From the NCBI RefSeq assembly GCF_963662255.1, contig NC_085051.1, positions 58,088,654 through 58,152,653 of the forward strand: DNA of 64,000 nucleotides, given 5' to 3'. The position numbers and the translations under genes are program-made. Origin of the DNA: Cinclus cinclus (Eukaryota; Chordata; Aves; Passeriformes; Cinclidae). The notes under the pieces are model-generated. The model was not told the DNA's origin and searched no databases. It saw nothing but the letters and a program-made list of their open reading frames with translations. Numbering within the stretch: position 1 is the stretch's first letter; every line of letters begins with the position of its first letter. Below, piece by piece: positions 47,691 to 58,958 of the stretch.

Positions 47691-49608
47691 AGTCTGTAGA
47701 CATGTTTGTGTGATACAAAAAGGCTGCTAAGAAGAAAAGCAAAGGGTTTGTTTGTTCAGACATGAAAATGACACAGTTAAGATGTGACTGTGCAATGCCC
47801 AAGGAAACCTGGTAAAAAATCACCTTCTACTAAAGCCCCTCTCCAACAATAGATGTAGTCTGATGCTTTCAAAGCTTGACTTTCTTAATAATTTCCACAG
47901 TCATGTCACATTCCATGATGTCATTGTTTCAACAGCTGTTTTCAGGTTTGTTAAAAAAAAAAAAAGGGAAAAAAAATGGAAAAAGGAAAAAAAATGAAGG
48001 AAAAAAGAAAGTAATATTATCCCAAATCTCTGTCGGAACTTCTCAAGTCTTTGATTCTGGGAGTGCTAAAACAAAGTATCATATTAGTCTGCATTCCTCC
48101 TAACACATACTCTAATATCTCCTACAGCTATTCTACAGGCCAATTTTACAATAGTTATAAAACCCTAAAAGACAGAAAAAATAAAAATAATAATTCCATC
48201 ATTCTTGCTCAACAGAAAATTTACCAGTTCCTGAGCTATCAAAAGATCTTTAACTTAAAAAAAACCCAAAGTCAACACCGCCCTTTTTAAAGGCAGTAAT
48301 TTGAAGTCTCTGACTTTGCTAAATCCACACAGAAAATACAGAATGTGGATTTTCAGCATTTTTGCTGTGAACATATTTCAGCTAAATGGGAGAGTCTGCT
48401 CCACAACTGTAACTACCCAGGACAGAAAGCTGCTAGTCCTGAAACTCTAAATTTGCCCCAAAAATACAACTACCAAGTTACTCTCATATGTGTTTTATAA
48501 TTATTATCTTTTGCTGAGTGCAACCTCATGCATGCACAGAGCATAAAACACTTTATATACACATACAGGGAGGGGTATGTGAATAAAGACACAAATAGAG
48601 GCAGAATGGTTTAAATCCTTGCATAGCCCCTGCTCTGCTCCTTCTTTAATAATGTGATATTCCATTTTATGTCTTCCCCTCATCAGATAGCAGCTCATAA
48701 CCAATATTAAGATGGTTTCCTCTTTAACACTGAGTTCCTCACCAGCACAGATATGCAACTTGCAATTGGTTAAAATCTTTTGATACACCATAACAATGGA
48801 AATGATTTTTTTTTTCCTTTACAAAGCACGAAAGGCCAAGCAGGCAGGTAATCTTCATGGCTTTCCCCACCTTTTTTAGAGGCTCTGGGAGTACTCAATA
48901 CAATTTTGTAATCATGTAGTTAGGTGTATTTATAGAAGTTTTCCTTGTTAAAATCCAATAAATGGAGCATGTGACCTTAGGTGACCTCCAGTTTTCCAAA
49001 TTAATTTTCACCATCTAATAGGATAAATTCATATGAACTGTGAAAACTGACACTCTTGGTAAGAGAGTCCTTGGCTGTTAGAAACTCATCAGTGACTGAA
49101 AACATCTTGGTGACCCACTGATGGAAAAGGTCACATTTCAGATCAGAAATTTTTCCTGTTCTTGGCACTCTGTAACAAATTCATGTGCAGTACTAATTTT
49201 CCAGACCTTTGTTTAACAGAAGCAAAAAAATTAATGGTGTGTCAACCATCCAGTGACCTGTGAAGGCAGTTTTTCTCTAAGAGGTACCATCACACTCAGA
49301 ATACTCAATATACAAAGGGTGTCATGAATATGTGTCAAAGGAAAAAGGAATTAACCACACCGGAGGGAGGTTTGGTCACTCACACTATATGGCAACACTA
49401 AGAACAAAGAAAAACATCTAAAATCTTTCTTTTTTTAATTTTTCTATTTGGCAAAATAAAAAGACTGAACAAGTCTGACTTTTCAGCCAAATGAAAACCA
49501 TGTGCTTTAACTCCTCTGACTGGGTGTCCATATATTAAATACAACTATTTTAAATCTATCTGGGGATGAAAGAGAGCAACATCTTATAAGTGAAACTGTA
49601 ATCATGAA

Positions 49609-49900
49609 AACACAGAATAGTTTGGGTTGGAAGGGACCTTAAAGCCTATCCATTTCCAACCCCTACCATGGGCAGGGACACCTTCCACTACCCCAGGTTG
49701 CTCCAAGCCCTGTCCAGCCTGGCCTGGAACTCTTCCAGGGATGCAGGGGCAGCCACAGCTTTTGTGGGCACAGGTGTCCCACCACCCTCACAGTCCAGAA
49801 TTATTTTCCAATATCTAATCTGAACCTACTCTCTTTCATTTTGAAGCCATTCCCCCTTGTCCTGTCAGTCCATGCTCTTGTAAACCATCTCTCCCCAGCA
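49609..49900 (-). mobile_element. CR1 LINE 3' fragment
   Basis: AAACACAGAATAGTTTGGGT, TGGAAGGGACCTTAAAGCCT, CCAGCCTGGCCTGGAACTCT and TCATTTTGAAGCCATTCCCC; about 290 bp. Confidence 0.96.
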
Positions 49901-50518
49901 AGACAATAAATAGAGAAGGGTTTGAAGGATCAGGACCCAGGTTATTTTTCAGTATGAAACCAGAATCATAATTACTGTAATTACCTACATATTGCTTCCT
50001 AAAATTTCAAAACAATCCTTCCTGTATTCCTCAACTGAAGCAGCTCCCTTCAAGAGCAAGAATAAACTTCCAAGACTGTAAAAACAACTCCAGTGCAGTG
50101 CTCTCATTGCTTTAATAGCAGGGCCTGATAGAAATGGCTTGTTTCTTCTTCTGCCAGATTCCAGCTGCTTTGCTTTGTTTATTCCTGACTTCAAAGTCTC
50201 AAACACTGTCCTGTCCCAACAAATAACTTCCTCCAGATGGCATTAGCTCAAGTGCTCTGAGCACGGGATAGCACAGCACCTGCAGATCTACCTCAGCATC
50301 TTAAAATCTTCATTGAAGGTGCCTTTCTTTTTTCTGTCATTCCCCTATTTTGCTTTTTCCCTACATAAAAACATTTATATCTGGCATTTAATTACAAAGA
50401 CCATTAGAAGGGAATCAGAGTTGTCGGAAATTCTTTACATTAATGGCTAAAGCAAAGTAGAAGAACAAATGCCTACAGGCTCCAAGGTGACAGAACCACT
50501 GTCAGTAGAAATATTTTA

Positions 50519-50915
50519 TAGAGTTACAGAATGGTTTGGGTTGGAAGGGACCTTCAAGAACATCCAGTTCCTACCCCCTGCTATGGACAGGGACACCTTC
50601 CACTATCCCAGGTTTCTCCAAGCTCTGTCCAGCCTATGCTGGAACACTTGCAGGGATGGGGCAGCCACAGCATCTCTGGGCAACCTGTGCCAGGGCCTCA
50701 CCACCCTCATAGGGAAGAATTTTTTTCTCAGATCTCACCTAACCCTGCTCTCTGACAATTTGAAGCCATTGTCCCTTGTCCAGTCACTCCAAACCCTTGT
50801 CAAAAGTCCCTCTCCAGCTCTCTTGGAGCTCCTTTAGACACTGGCAGGACCTCTAAGGTCTCTCTGGAGTCTTCTCCAGGCAGAACATCCCCAGCTCTCA
50901 GCCTGTCAGTCTCTC
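50519..50915 (-). mobile_element. CR1 LINE fragment next to a TALPID3 splice donor
   Basis: TAGAGTTACAGAATGGTTTG, GGTTGGAAGGGACCTTCAAG, ending CCCCAGCTCTCAGCCTGTCA. About 400 bp, same strand as TALPID3; its 5' (truncated) end lies only about 80 bases downstream of the penultimate-exon donor. Confidence 0.96.
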
Positions 50916-50993
50916 TAATCTGCATTTCAATTCTCCTCTCTGATCTGTTCCTCTCTTTTCTCCTCTCTCAGCCTCTCCTCTCTGCTTCTTTAC

Positions 50994-51231
50994 CTGTAAG
51001 CAAACCTGTGAGGTACACATTTGTACCAATATGTGTCTTGTCCACACCTCCATGGGTTTGTGTGGTACCACACTGGAATTCACTCACTTTCATACGTGGT
51101 TGTACAGGTGAGTTACCAAGCAGGGCAACCCAAGAAGCAGCATTTTTGACAAAATCAAAATTATTCCAGGCTTGCTGGGCTAACACGTACTGATAAGAAA
51201 CATCCATATTTTGATGTAAGTAATTCTGAAG
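50994..51231 (-). CDS. KIAA0586: TALPID3 penultimate coding exon
   Basis: A 238-bp exon with a strong acceptor (TTTCTCTTTTCACTGCAG) and donor (ACAG|GTAAAG). It is open through 79 codons plus one base. It starts LQNYLHQNMDVSYQYVLA and ends GGVDKTHIGTNVYLTGLLT. The last part lines up with the human TALPID3 stretch GDMDRTQIELNPYLT just before its final exon, and YLHQNMDV resembles the human YQLKQNQDV. Phase 0 at the start and phase 1 at the end; the single G joins AA of the last exon to give Glu. The central part is poorly conserved, typical of the fast-evolving C-terminal tail of this protein, which lies outside the essential coiled-coil core. Confidence 0.82.
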
Positions 51232-53682
51232 CTGCAGTGAAAAGAGAAATTACACTGCAATTTTAGTCCTGATACTAAATATAACGATATTAGCATTTCC
51301 AGTTCAGTCACATTTAGCTGTATTGTGCATACTGACTATTTAATGTATCTGGAATTCAATGGCTTATAAAGTTGAAAGTGGATGGAACTAAAAGAACACA
51401 ATATTTTTCAGGAATAAGCAGGACCATAACAGGTTCTCAAATAATCAGAATTTTTGGGCAAATTATTCTCCATTTATTAGAAATGAGAGTTTGTCCTCCA
51501 GAGCTTTTTCTTGTTCTTGTCACCTTGAATCCATGGGCTTGTTTAGGTTATTATGGAGAAGCTGGCCTTTCTCAGCTCTGCCAGAAATGTGCTCTCTTGT
51601 CGTGTGAATGCTTTGCCAAACATTTACCTGGCTGCAGGTGAGAGCTCTGCCTTCCATTGGGACAGAACAGAAAACAAGATGTCCTGCAAATGCCTGCAGT
51701 TCTCTTTTTTAACTCCAACCCAGACTGCCCCAACTTAGCTGTTCCATGACAAACAGAAAAGATTTCAAGGCAAAACAAGGCCAATTTCTAGGGCTGAATT
51801 ACATGAAAGGGGTACATTTACAATTAAAACACTTGAGCTGCTCTACAGAAATGGACAGACATCTGGAGGACTTGAGCCAAAAATGTCTGGATTTAAAAGC
51901 ACGAGTCTATGCTGGAGCTGAAAAAACACAGTTTCATTCTCAAAGGCTGCAGCCAGCTCATAAACTTCTATAAGTGGGCCACAGACACCCGTGGAGACAG
52001 AAAACTATATAGTATGAGTTCAGTTCAAGTTCTGACCTAAACTTGGCAAATTCCACCTTCCCCTTGGTGTCATGTACTTAGAAAAACCCTGCACACAAGC
52101 ACACAGAAAATAAACACGTGTATACACACACTGTGCTTTTGCTGTTTGTTTGTGTAACCCCCAATGTATAGCCCAGCTATAAATATTTCCAGAAAGAAAA
52201 TAAATGCAGATCCCCAGCCAGTAAAGGAGGGTGGGGCCAGGCTCAGCAGCTAACAAATATTTCAAAGCAGAATATTTGAAAATGGTTTTTTCCTCCTCTC
52301 AAGTCGGGAGTTCAAGGTTCAGTGGTTTTCCAAAACACTCTATATTCCCACCAATAGCAACACTAAACAGAACAAAAACTAGAAATACGTTAAATAAACT
52401 AGAACCAGATTTTTCAAAATCCTAACACAGAGACCGGTAGGGAAGGGCAGACAGAAAGCAGCTCCAAAAACATCTAGAAATGAGATTGCAGAGTTCACTA
52501 AATAAATATTTCCTTTTGGTGCCTAAAATCTACTCTGCTCCTTTAGATCTGGCATCTTTTACTCTGTAGAACCTCTCACTGCTTAATAAATTTGTTCCCT
52601 GGCCACTTCTCTTGCTGCTGTTTCCCACAAAATCCCTTCCAAAACACATGTAATGATCTTTCTAAATAACTACAATAATTATTAATACTAAGCAGATATA
52701 TTAAAAGTCAATTTGATTTTTTCATACAAATGACTGTGATTTTTGGATGTGCAATTGACTCAGAACAAGTAGTTTAATGTTTAAGCACTGCTCTCTCTAG
52801 GCTGCAACCATTTTCCTGAGGAAAACTCAGATGAGACTCTGTGACAAATATGGAAGCTGCAGCTTTTATTTCAAAATAAAAAAAGGAGAAGGAGTTGGTT
52901 CCTTGCTGGTCCAGAGTCTTTGAAAAACCACCAGGAAAACAGGTATCTTGTACAAGGGCCAGAGGGAGGAGTAATCCCTAAATCCACAAGAGATAACCTA
53001 TGTAAACAGCTGGTGGAATCAGGAGAATCTGACAAGTGATAATTAAAAATCTGCAGATCTAATGGTGTAATTAATATTTTACTTATTCAGTAAACCTAAA
53101 GATCACCTACTTTTCTAACTTTATGCAAAATCTAACCAGCCAGTGGACAGGAAGGTAATTTTAAAAGCATATTTCTATAATATATTTGGCTATGTTATTC
53201 ACACCTTCATGTTTGGGGCCCCAAAAGACATTTTAATGCCTGTATGTGAAACAAAATAAAGAAGCCAAAAAACAGGAACTTGAATGATCCATCATGGGAA
53301 TTCAGACTTAATTCTAAGACAAAGTTCTGCTGAACTCCCTTAGGATGCAGAGTCAGTGCAAAGCCAGCAGCAGGACTGGCTCCACTGAGACCTCATATCT
53401 TAATGATATTAATGGCAGCAATACTGCCTCCAGCTTATCTGCATCATTCCACAGTGCCAGACATAACAGCATTCACAGCCTTCTTGAGGAGTGGTAAGGC
53501 AAAGACATAAAAATCAAAGCATCTTTTTAATACTTAGAAGTTACATGGCCTCCTTTTGTTGAAAAAGAATTTAAAAATATTTTTACATGAATAATTAAAA
53601 TTGAGCGACCAAAGTCAAGTGATGTTTCACAATCAATTAAGATCTGAAAATTAACATCTTCCTAGCCAGCTAAAATACAGGT

Positions 53683-53830
53683 GGGATGTCCCTGGGAGGC
53701 TGTGGATGCTCCATTTTTTGAAGTGTCCAAGGCCAGGCTGGATCTTGGAGCTACGTGGGGTAGTGGAAGGTCTCTGCCCATGGCAGAGATGGGGGATGGA
53801 ACTGGAGAATTCCAAGCCGTCCAGCCCTGC
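53683..53830 (+). mobile_element. CR1 LINE 3' fragment
   Basis: GGTGGGATGTCCCTGGGAGG, AAGTGTCCAAGGCCAGGCTG and GTGGGGTAGTGGAAGGTCTC in sense order, ending in the diverged GAATTCCAAGCCGTCCAG. About 20 bp later an AT repeat begins. Confidence 0.9.
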
Positions 53831-53843
53831 CAGCTCCCCAGAT

Positions 53844-53848
<5 letters not shown>

Positions 53849-53881
<33 letters not shown>
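53849..53881. repeat. (AT)n microsatellite
   Basis: About 16 AT units, immediately beyond a CR1 end. Confidence 0.96.
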
Positions 53882-53885
<4 letters not shown>

Positions 53886-54899
53886 TCCTTAGGAATCTCA
53901 GAGGACAAGTTTTAGTGAATCCCTGTAGGAAGTCACAAGCTATTTTCTACCACCAAAAAGTTCAGTGAGAGACCTGCATGAGCTCTCCCTCAAACAGACA
54001 AGAAGATTTCCTGGGCAAGGAGGTTTTATCCCCTCCAGCCACAGCTGCAGGATGCACTCAGATTTGAGTGAAAGTTAGGGAATGGGTATCAGAAGGAAAA
54101 GAGAAAACTTTTTTATCTGCAGCAGTGCTACAGATAGAATTTTCCTACTGCAAGTCACTTCCTCACATATAATGGAGTCACTAAATGCATTCTTATAATA
54201 AAAAATGAAATAAGGCATAATCCGCACAAAGAAAACTTCAAATAGCAAGTGTTTTTCTGGATGACCACAAGCAAAATAGCTTTATTTCTCTACTCCAAAT
54301 ACTTAAATATTCACACGATCCTGTGCATTTGTTTTGATGATTTTCACTAACAAAGGCATGGGATTCCCCACATGGAAACAGTTTGCCAAGACTCCCTTTA
54401 CTGTACTAGCATTACCATGATCTGGCATATTAAAATGCTTCTACCTACGGCACAATTACCCCAAATTTTTGTAATTACATCTTTTCAAAAGAAAATGATG
54501 AACATTTTCCCCAGGAACAAAACAAAACAAGACAGAACAAAAACCAACCCTATACAGTTAGCATTTTCCAATGGTCAGTCTAATAAATTCCAGAACATCT
54601 CCATGTGCATTTCTAGTACATGAACAAACAAACTTATATAAAATACATTTTTTCCAGCCTTTTCTTTAGCAGCAGAGGGTGGCCACTGCAGGTCTTACCA
54701 TTTGTGGATATCAATGACCTTTGGAAAACGTATAGGAATAAGCATTTCTAGGAAGCTTAGAGAGGCAAATAACTTTTCTGTTAGCTCAGAAAGAGGATTA
54801 AGTAGGTACATGCTCAAAACAAGAAAAACATTAAATGTCTTTACTGGAAGATCTGGGAGCTCGCTGTTATAGAAGCATAAAATCACTTAGAAAACATTT

Positions 54900-55160
54900 C
54901 TAATATCATCAATCCAACCATTAACCCACCACCACCATGCTCACCCCTAAACCATGTTCCCAAGTACCACATCCAACACATTTTTGGAGCATTTTCAGGG
55001 ATGGTGATTCCAACACTCCCCTGGGCAGCCTGTTCCAATGTCGGACTACCCTTTCAGTGCAAAATTTTTCATAATATCCAATACAAACCTCCCTTAGTGC
55101 AACTTGAGACCATTTCCTCTGGTCCTGTCTGTGTCCAGACCCTATTTTGACCTGCTCTTG
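54900..55160 (-). mobile_element. Older CR1 LINE fragment
   Basis: CTGGGCAGCCTGTTCCAATG, TAATATCCAATACAAACCTC, GTGCAACTTGAGACCATTTC and CTCTGGTCCTGTCTGTGTCC resemble the fragment at 33530-33795. Diverged and without terminal octamers. Confidence 0.88.
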
Positions 55161-56466
55161 AAATGAGTACTCAGTGTGATGACAAGTAACTCTGCCTTCA
55201 CAAACTAACGCCTAGGACCAGGAACTTGGAAAGGTCTGGAAGTAAATATATTATTTTATCTTGTGCTATTTTAAAGTTTGTTAAATCTAAAATGATTAAA
55301 CTTTGTGCAATAGAGATAAGCATTCCTCCTTGTAAAAAAAGAATAAAAATAAAAGAATACAAAAACCTTGGCCTGTTACATGGGAAAGAGTAAAACCAAA
55401 ATTCCTTTGTAATACTTGAGTGAATCTGAGCTCTAGACCAGTAGAATAAATGAGCTGGAGAAATGCACTGCTCTACATTTATGTTGCATATTAAGCACAG
55501 AGCACCATCTTCTCAACTCTCTCTTAGACACACCAGTGATTTTAATATCACACCCACTCCATCTCTGCTAAGTGGTATAAAGCACAGGGAGCACTGCAGG
55601 CAGCTCCCAGCAGCACCGTGCCTCTTGAAGGATCCTCTGCCAATGAACAGCTCCCCAGCAGCACCAGAGAATCCAACAGCTCTTGTCAGGAGCTGCCCTG
55701 CACAACCCTTAGAGCTGGTGTCAAGCAGGGCCTTGAACAGACCCTTTTCCTTCAGTTTCTCATTTGGTAGGATGCTCTTTGCCTCTGAAGCTGCAGCCAC
55801 ATGCACACAAATTGAAATTTGGGATGCTGGCTGCATCGATTTCCTTCAGGAAACTCTGCAGCTCTTTGACTCTTCCCAGCTCAAGCTTCCAATGCCAAAT
55901 CTGGTGAACACCCAGATGATTCCCAGCTCCCCTCAGTGCTTTGAGCCACGAGCAGGATTAACAGAGTTGTTGGCACCTGAGGGAAAATCATTTATCAGTT
56001 CTCTGGGTTTAAATATCCCTGGCCAAAATACAGGGAGATCTGCACAGCAGAGGAGCACATATGGAAATCCAGTCTGCATGTGTGGGAGCAGAGTGTGGGC
56101 TCTGCCTGACGATGGACAAGACAGGGAATTATCCAACCATTCAGGCTGGAAAACTCCTCTAAGGTGAAGGGCACAGACACCTGGCTCTGTGCATCATTAC
56201 AGAGCACACACCTGAATTCAGGAGCTGTTCATAGGAACAGCAATTACACAAAGCTCCTCAGGAAAGCAGCTTCTGCAAACCCTCCACACACCTGAACTGA
56301 CAATGACACAGATTCAATTATTTAGCACAATCCTGATGTGACATGATGACACCCAGTGTGTGCCAGCAGGAAAAGCACAATGGCAAAGGAAGTCTTATCT
56401 CGTGTGCTTCATGCAATTTTATGGTTCCCCAGTATGTTACCTGAAGCAAATTAATTCACATTTTAC

Positions 56467-56552
56467 CCACAAAACACTCCCAGGTTCAGGAACACTTTCT
56501 CTGCAAGTATCAGATAAGGCAATATCTGTTTTCTGGCAGTTGCTTGCACATC
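56467..56552 (-). CDS. KIAA0586: TALPID3 small exon (proposed, 86 bp)
   Basis: The minus strand shows an acceptor (GGTTTTATTGTAG) and an exon of two bases plus 28 codons, CASNCQKTDIALSDTC followed by RESVPEPGSVLW, to a TGG|GTAAAA donor. Only this frame is open. It starts in phase 1, matching the exon at 57135, and ends in phase 0, matching the penultimate exon. The order CAS...EP.S..L faintly follows human [20 protein letters not shown]. A second donor 21 bases on (TTCAG|GTAACA) stays open but has the wrong phase. Moderately supported; transcript data would decide. Confidence 0.5.
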
Positions 56553-57134
56553 CTACAATAAAACCAGCATTTTAAGAAATATTATCCATTATTTTCTTTC
56601 TTTCTGCCTCTTAAATATCAGGGAAGAACTGAGTCTGGAATATACTTAAAATTCAGTACATCTCCAAGTTGGGGAATATGTTTTCCCTCATCATTACTCT
56701 GTCACTGTGCATTATGCTGCCTACACAAGAGCAGGAGAGAACAAATGCTTAAAGATCATCTTTCTTTATACACAACATTTAAGTGTCACTGTTATTTGAT
56801 GCAATATTGGTTTGTTTTTTTTTAAATCTTGGAGGCAGAGAAGACATGTGTTGCAAAATCTCTTGCAACAAGACTGTCTCCTACATTGTTGGAGAAGCCT
56901 GGAAAAGGTCTGGATCATGCCTGAGGCCTCTCTTACTAATTCTGCAATGCAAACTGCAGTGCAGTTTTAACTCCACTGTTACAGAGTTCTCCAAACATTC
57001 CCTATTCCTGCAGATAAGAAATAAACAGGTTAATGCAGACTCATTGTGCATGGCTCTGTATTTTTAGAGAGCTACTTGGAAAGGGAGTAGTGGAGTATCC
57101 AAGGTGTAGCTTTATTCACATAACCTACATTTAC

Positions 57135-57166
57135 CACACACAGTTTCCTGGAAATCTATTCTAAAT
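57135..57166 (-). CDS. KIAA0586: TALPID3 micro-exon (proposed, 32 bp)
   Basis: Acceptor ATTTTTCTTATCAG, then one base, ten codons (FRIDFQETVC) and one base, to the donor GTG|GTAAAT. The peptide resembles human SRQFDTVSG immediately before the part matched by the next exon, and its phase-1 end joins the exon at 56552 exactly to give Gly. Its phase-2 start means another exon must precede it; I did not find a convincing one. Very short, so support is mostly phase and order. Confidence 0.42.
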
Positions 57167-58749
57167 CTGATAAGAAAAATCCTCATTAAGAATAATTTGC
57201 TTGTTTAATTTTCAGTTATTGAGCTTTAATGTACCATAAAAGTAGTAACAACCATGCCTTAACTAAATACTGCTTGTCCTGTATTCATTAATTTTTAGAA
57301 GAACACAAAGCTGCCTGTAGATACAGGAAGCTGCTGGAAAATAAAAAGGAACTGATCGCATAAACTCCAATGAGAGAATTTTTTTTTTCCTGTGGAACAC
57401 AGAGTTCAACAAAAATGAATTCTGTTCACTGTACACACGACACCAGTGGGAATAAGAGCCAGTTCAAGTTCTAAGTTACCATTACTTGGGTAATGGCTTC
57501 AAGCTGCAAGGCACAGCTGTATGGACCCAGCCAGACAGGCTATCACAGCAATGCTTTGATAGCATGGGGCCCTTAAGTGTCAGGATATAGAAAAGGCAGC
57601 AGTTGTTGGCTGTGAAAACAGTCTGATACAAACCAGATGGGGACTCACTTCATGGGCAACACAAAGGAAAACAATTGGCTCATTCAACAAAGTCAGGCCA
57701 CTGCCCCAGAGAATTAACAGAAGACAATAACAGTCAACCAGAGTTGATGCAAACAAGGAACAGCCATGTGGTTACGGTTTAAGGAATTGTTTCTCCTCAG
57801 ACTAAACATAAAGTTTTGATTTCTAATTCTCATATTCATTAATTTCAGTCTCGTTTACAAGCCCCTTCTTCCTCCAAAGTCTTCCGTGTAATTCATTTAT
57901 GTAGCACCAGCCTTCACACACCTACTTAAACAAGGAAAAAAATCTATGACAAAGGCAGCTGTATTAATCTAATGTTTCCTGAGGAATGCCAAGACCACAG
58001 ACAACTTTCCGAACCGTGGCAGAACAACATTACAGATACATAGAGCATTATTAGATATATTTACATGCATATGGCAATATATTTACTGATTCTTTTTGAT
58101 TTGAAATGCATAAAGCCCAATAGGTCACATGCTGGGTTGCCAGAGTACAGACGTCCTCCAGTTTTGTGAAGAGTTCTTCTGGTTTCTTACTTTGTTTTCT
58201 CGTTAAGCAAACTTCAGATTAATTATGTTGCCACATAAGAGTTTTGTCAGGCTACGGTTGAAAAAATCTATTAAAATAGCTATTACCAAACCTTTTTTGA
58301 AGCAATCAAAAATTTAAACACTCCCTATTTCAGCCATAACTCCAAAAATCCCCAGCCCACTCATTTTTAGAAGCTTGTAGAAGATTATGGTCGAAAATCT
58401 TAATTGCTCTTGCTGTTTTATTACAGGAAATATGAAAGTGACATGTGCAAAGGTATTTTGATTACAAATTACTTACAGAGATTGCACAATAACTCAGACC
58501 TCTAAGGGCCTTCTGCAATTTCACTCTCAGACTGAAAACATCTGAACTTTCTTTTCATATACTTCAGACTATTCCCTCTGGCAGGCCCTGCACTGTGCAG
58601 CTCCACATGGGTGTGAGAGCACTTGGATGGCACTGCTCTGAGAGCCACACCTGGAAATCCAAGCAAGCACACCTGGACATGGAGATGTCCTGGATATCTT
58701 GTGAAATCAGTGTCTTAGCTCCTGTTAGCTTTAGCACACCTCTACACAT

Positions 58750-58958
58750 CATGAAATCACAGAATGCTTTGGGGTAGAAGGCGCCTAAAAAACCATCTTG
58801 TTCCAACCTCCTGCCATTGGCAGGGACACTTTCTACTATCCCAGGCTGCTCCAAGCCCCATCCAACCTGGCCTGGAACACTTCCCGGGATGGGGCATCCT
58901 CAGCATCCTCAGAAAGAAGATTTTTTTCCGAGTATCTAATCTAAACCCACTCTGAATG
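58750..58958 (-). mobile_element. CR1 LINE 3' fragment
   Basis: ATGAAATCACAGAATGCTTT, CCATTGGCAGGGACACTTTC, CTGCTCCAAGCCCCATCCAA and TATCTAATCTAAACCCACTC. Contains a small GCATCCTCA direct repeat. Confidence 0.94.

Larger units (their letters stand above)
45912..50993 (-). other. KIAA0586: TALPID3 last intron
   Basis: Intron of 5082 bp, phase 1, with a GTAAAG donor and a long pyrimidine-rich acceptor. It hosts four CR1 copies and a CA/TATC microsatellite; the rest is unique AT-rich sequence. Confidence 0.8.
51232..56466 (-). other. KIAA0586: TALPID3 intron (proposed)
   Basis: About 5.2 kb between the penultimate exon and the proposed exon at 56467. It contains two CR1 fragments and an AT repeat. 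A 234-codon plus-strand open frame at 55463-56167 has no recognisable family and is treated as chance. Further small exons could be hidden here. Confidence 0.5.

Noticed and set aside
51625..51742. Possible exon with acceptor CATGGAACAG and donor CCAG|GTAAAT
   Set aside because: It is open in one frame (KLGQSGLELKK...) but ends in phase 1, whereas the next TALPID3 exon needs phase 0; no clear similarity.
54697..54886. Open minus-strand segment ending at ATG|GTAAGA
   Set aside because: The translation is very hydrophobic and unlike TALPID3; no convincing acceptor defines it.
55463..56167. Plus-strand open frame of 234 codons
   Set aside because: No domain, signal or family was recognised; the other strand is open over similar lengths, and it lies in what should be a TALPID3 intron. 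Chance is the simplest reading.
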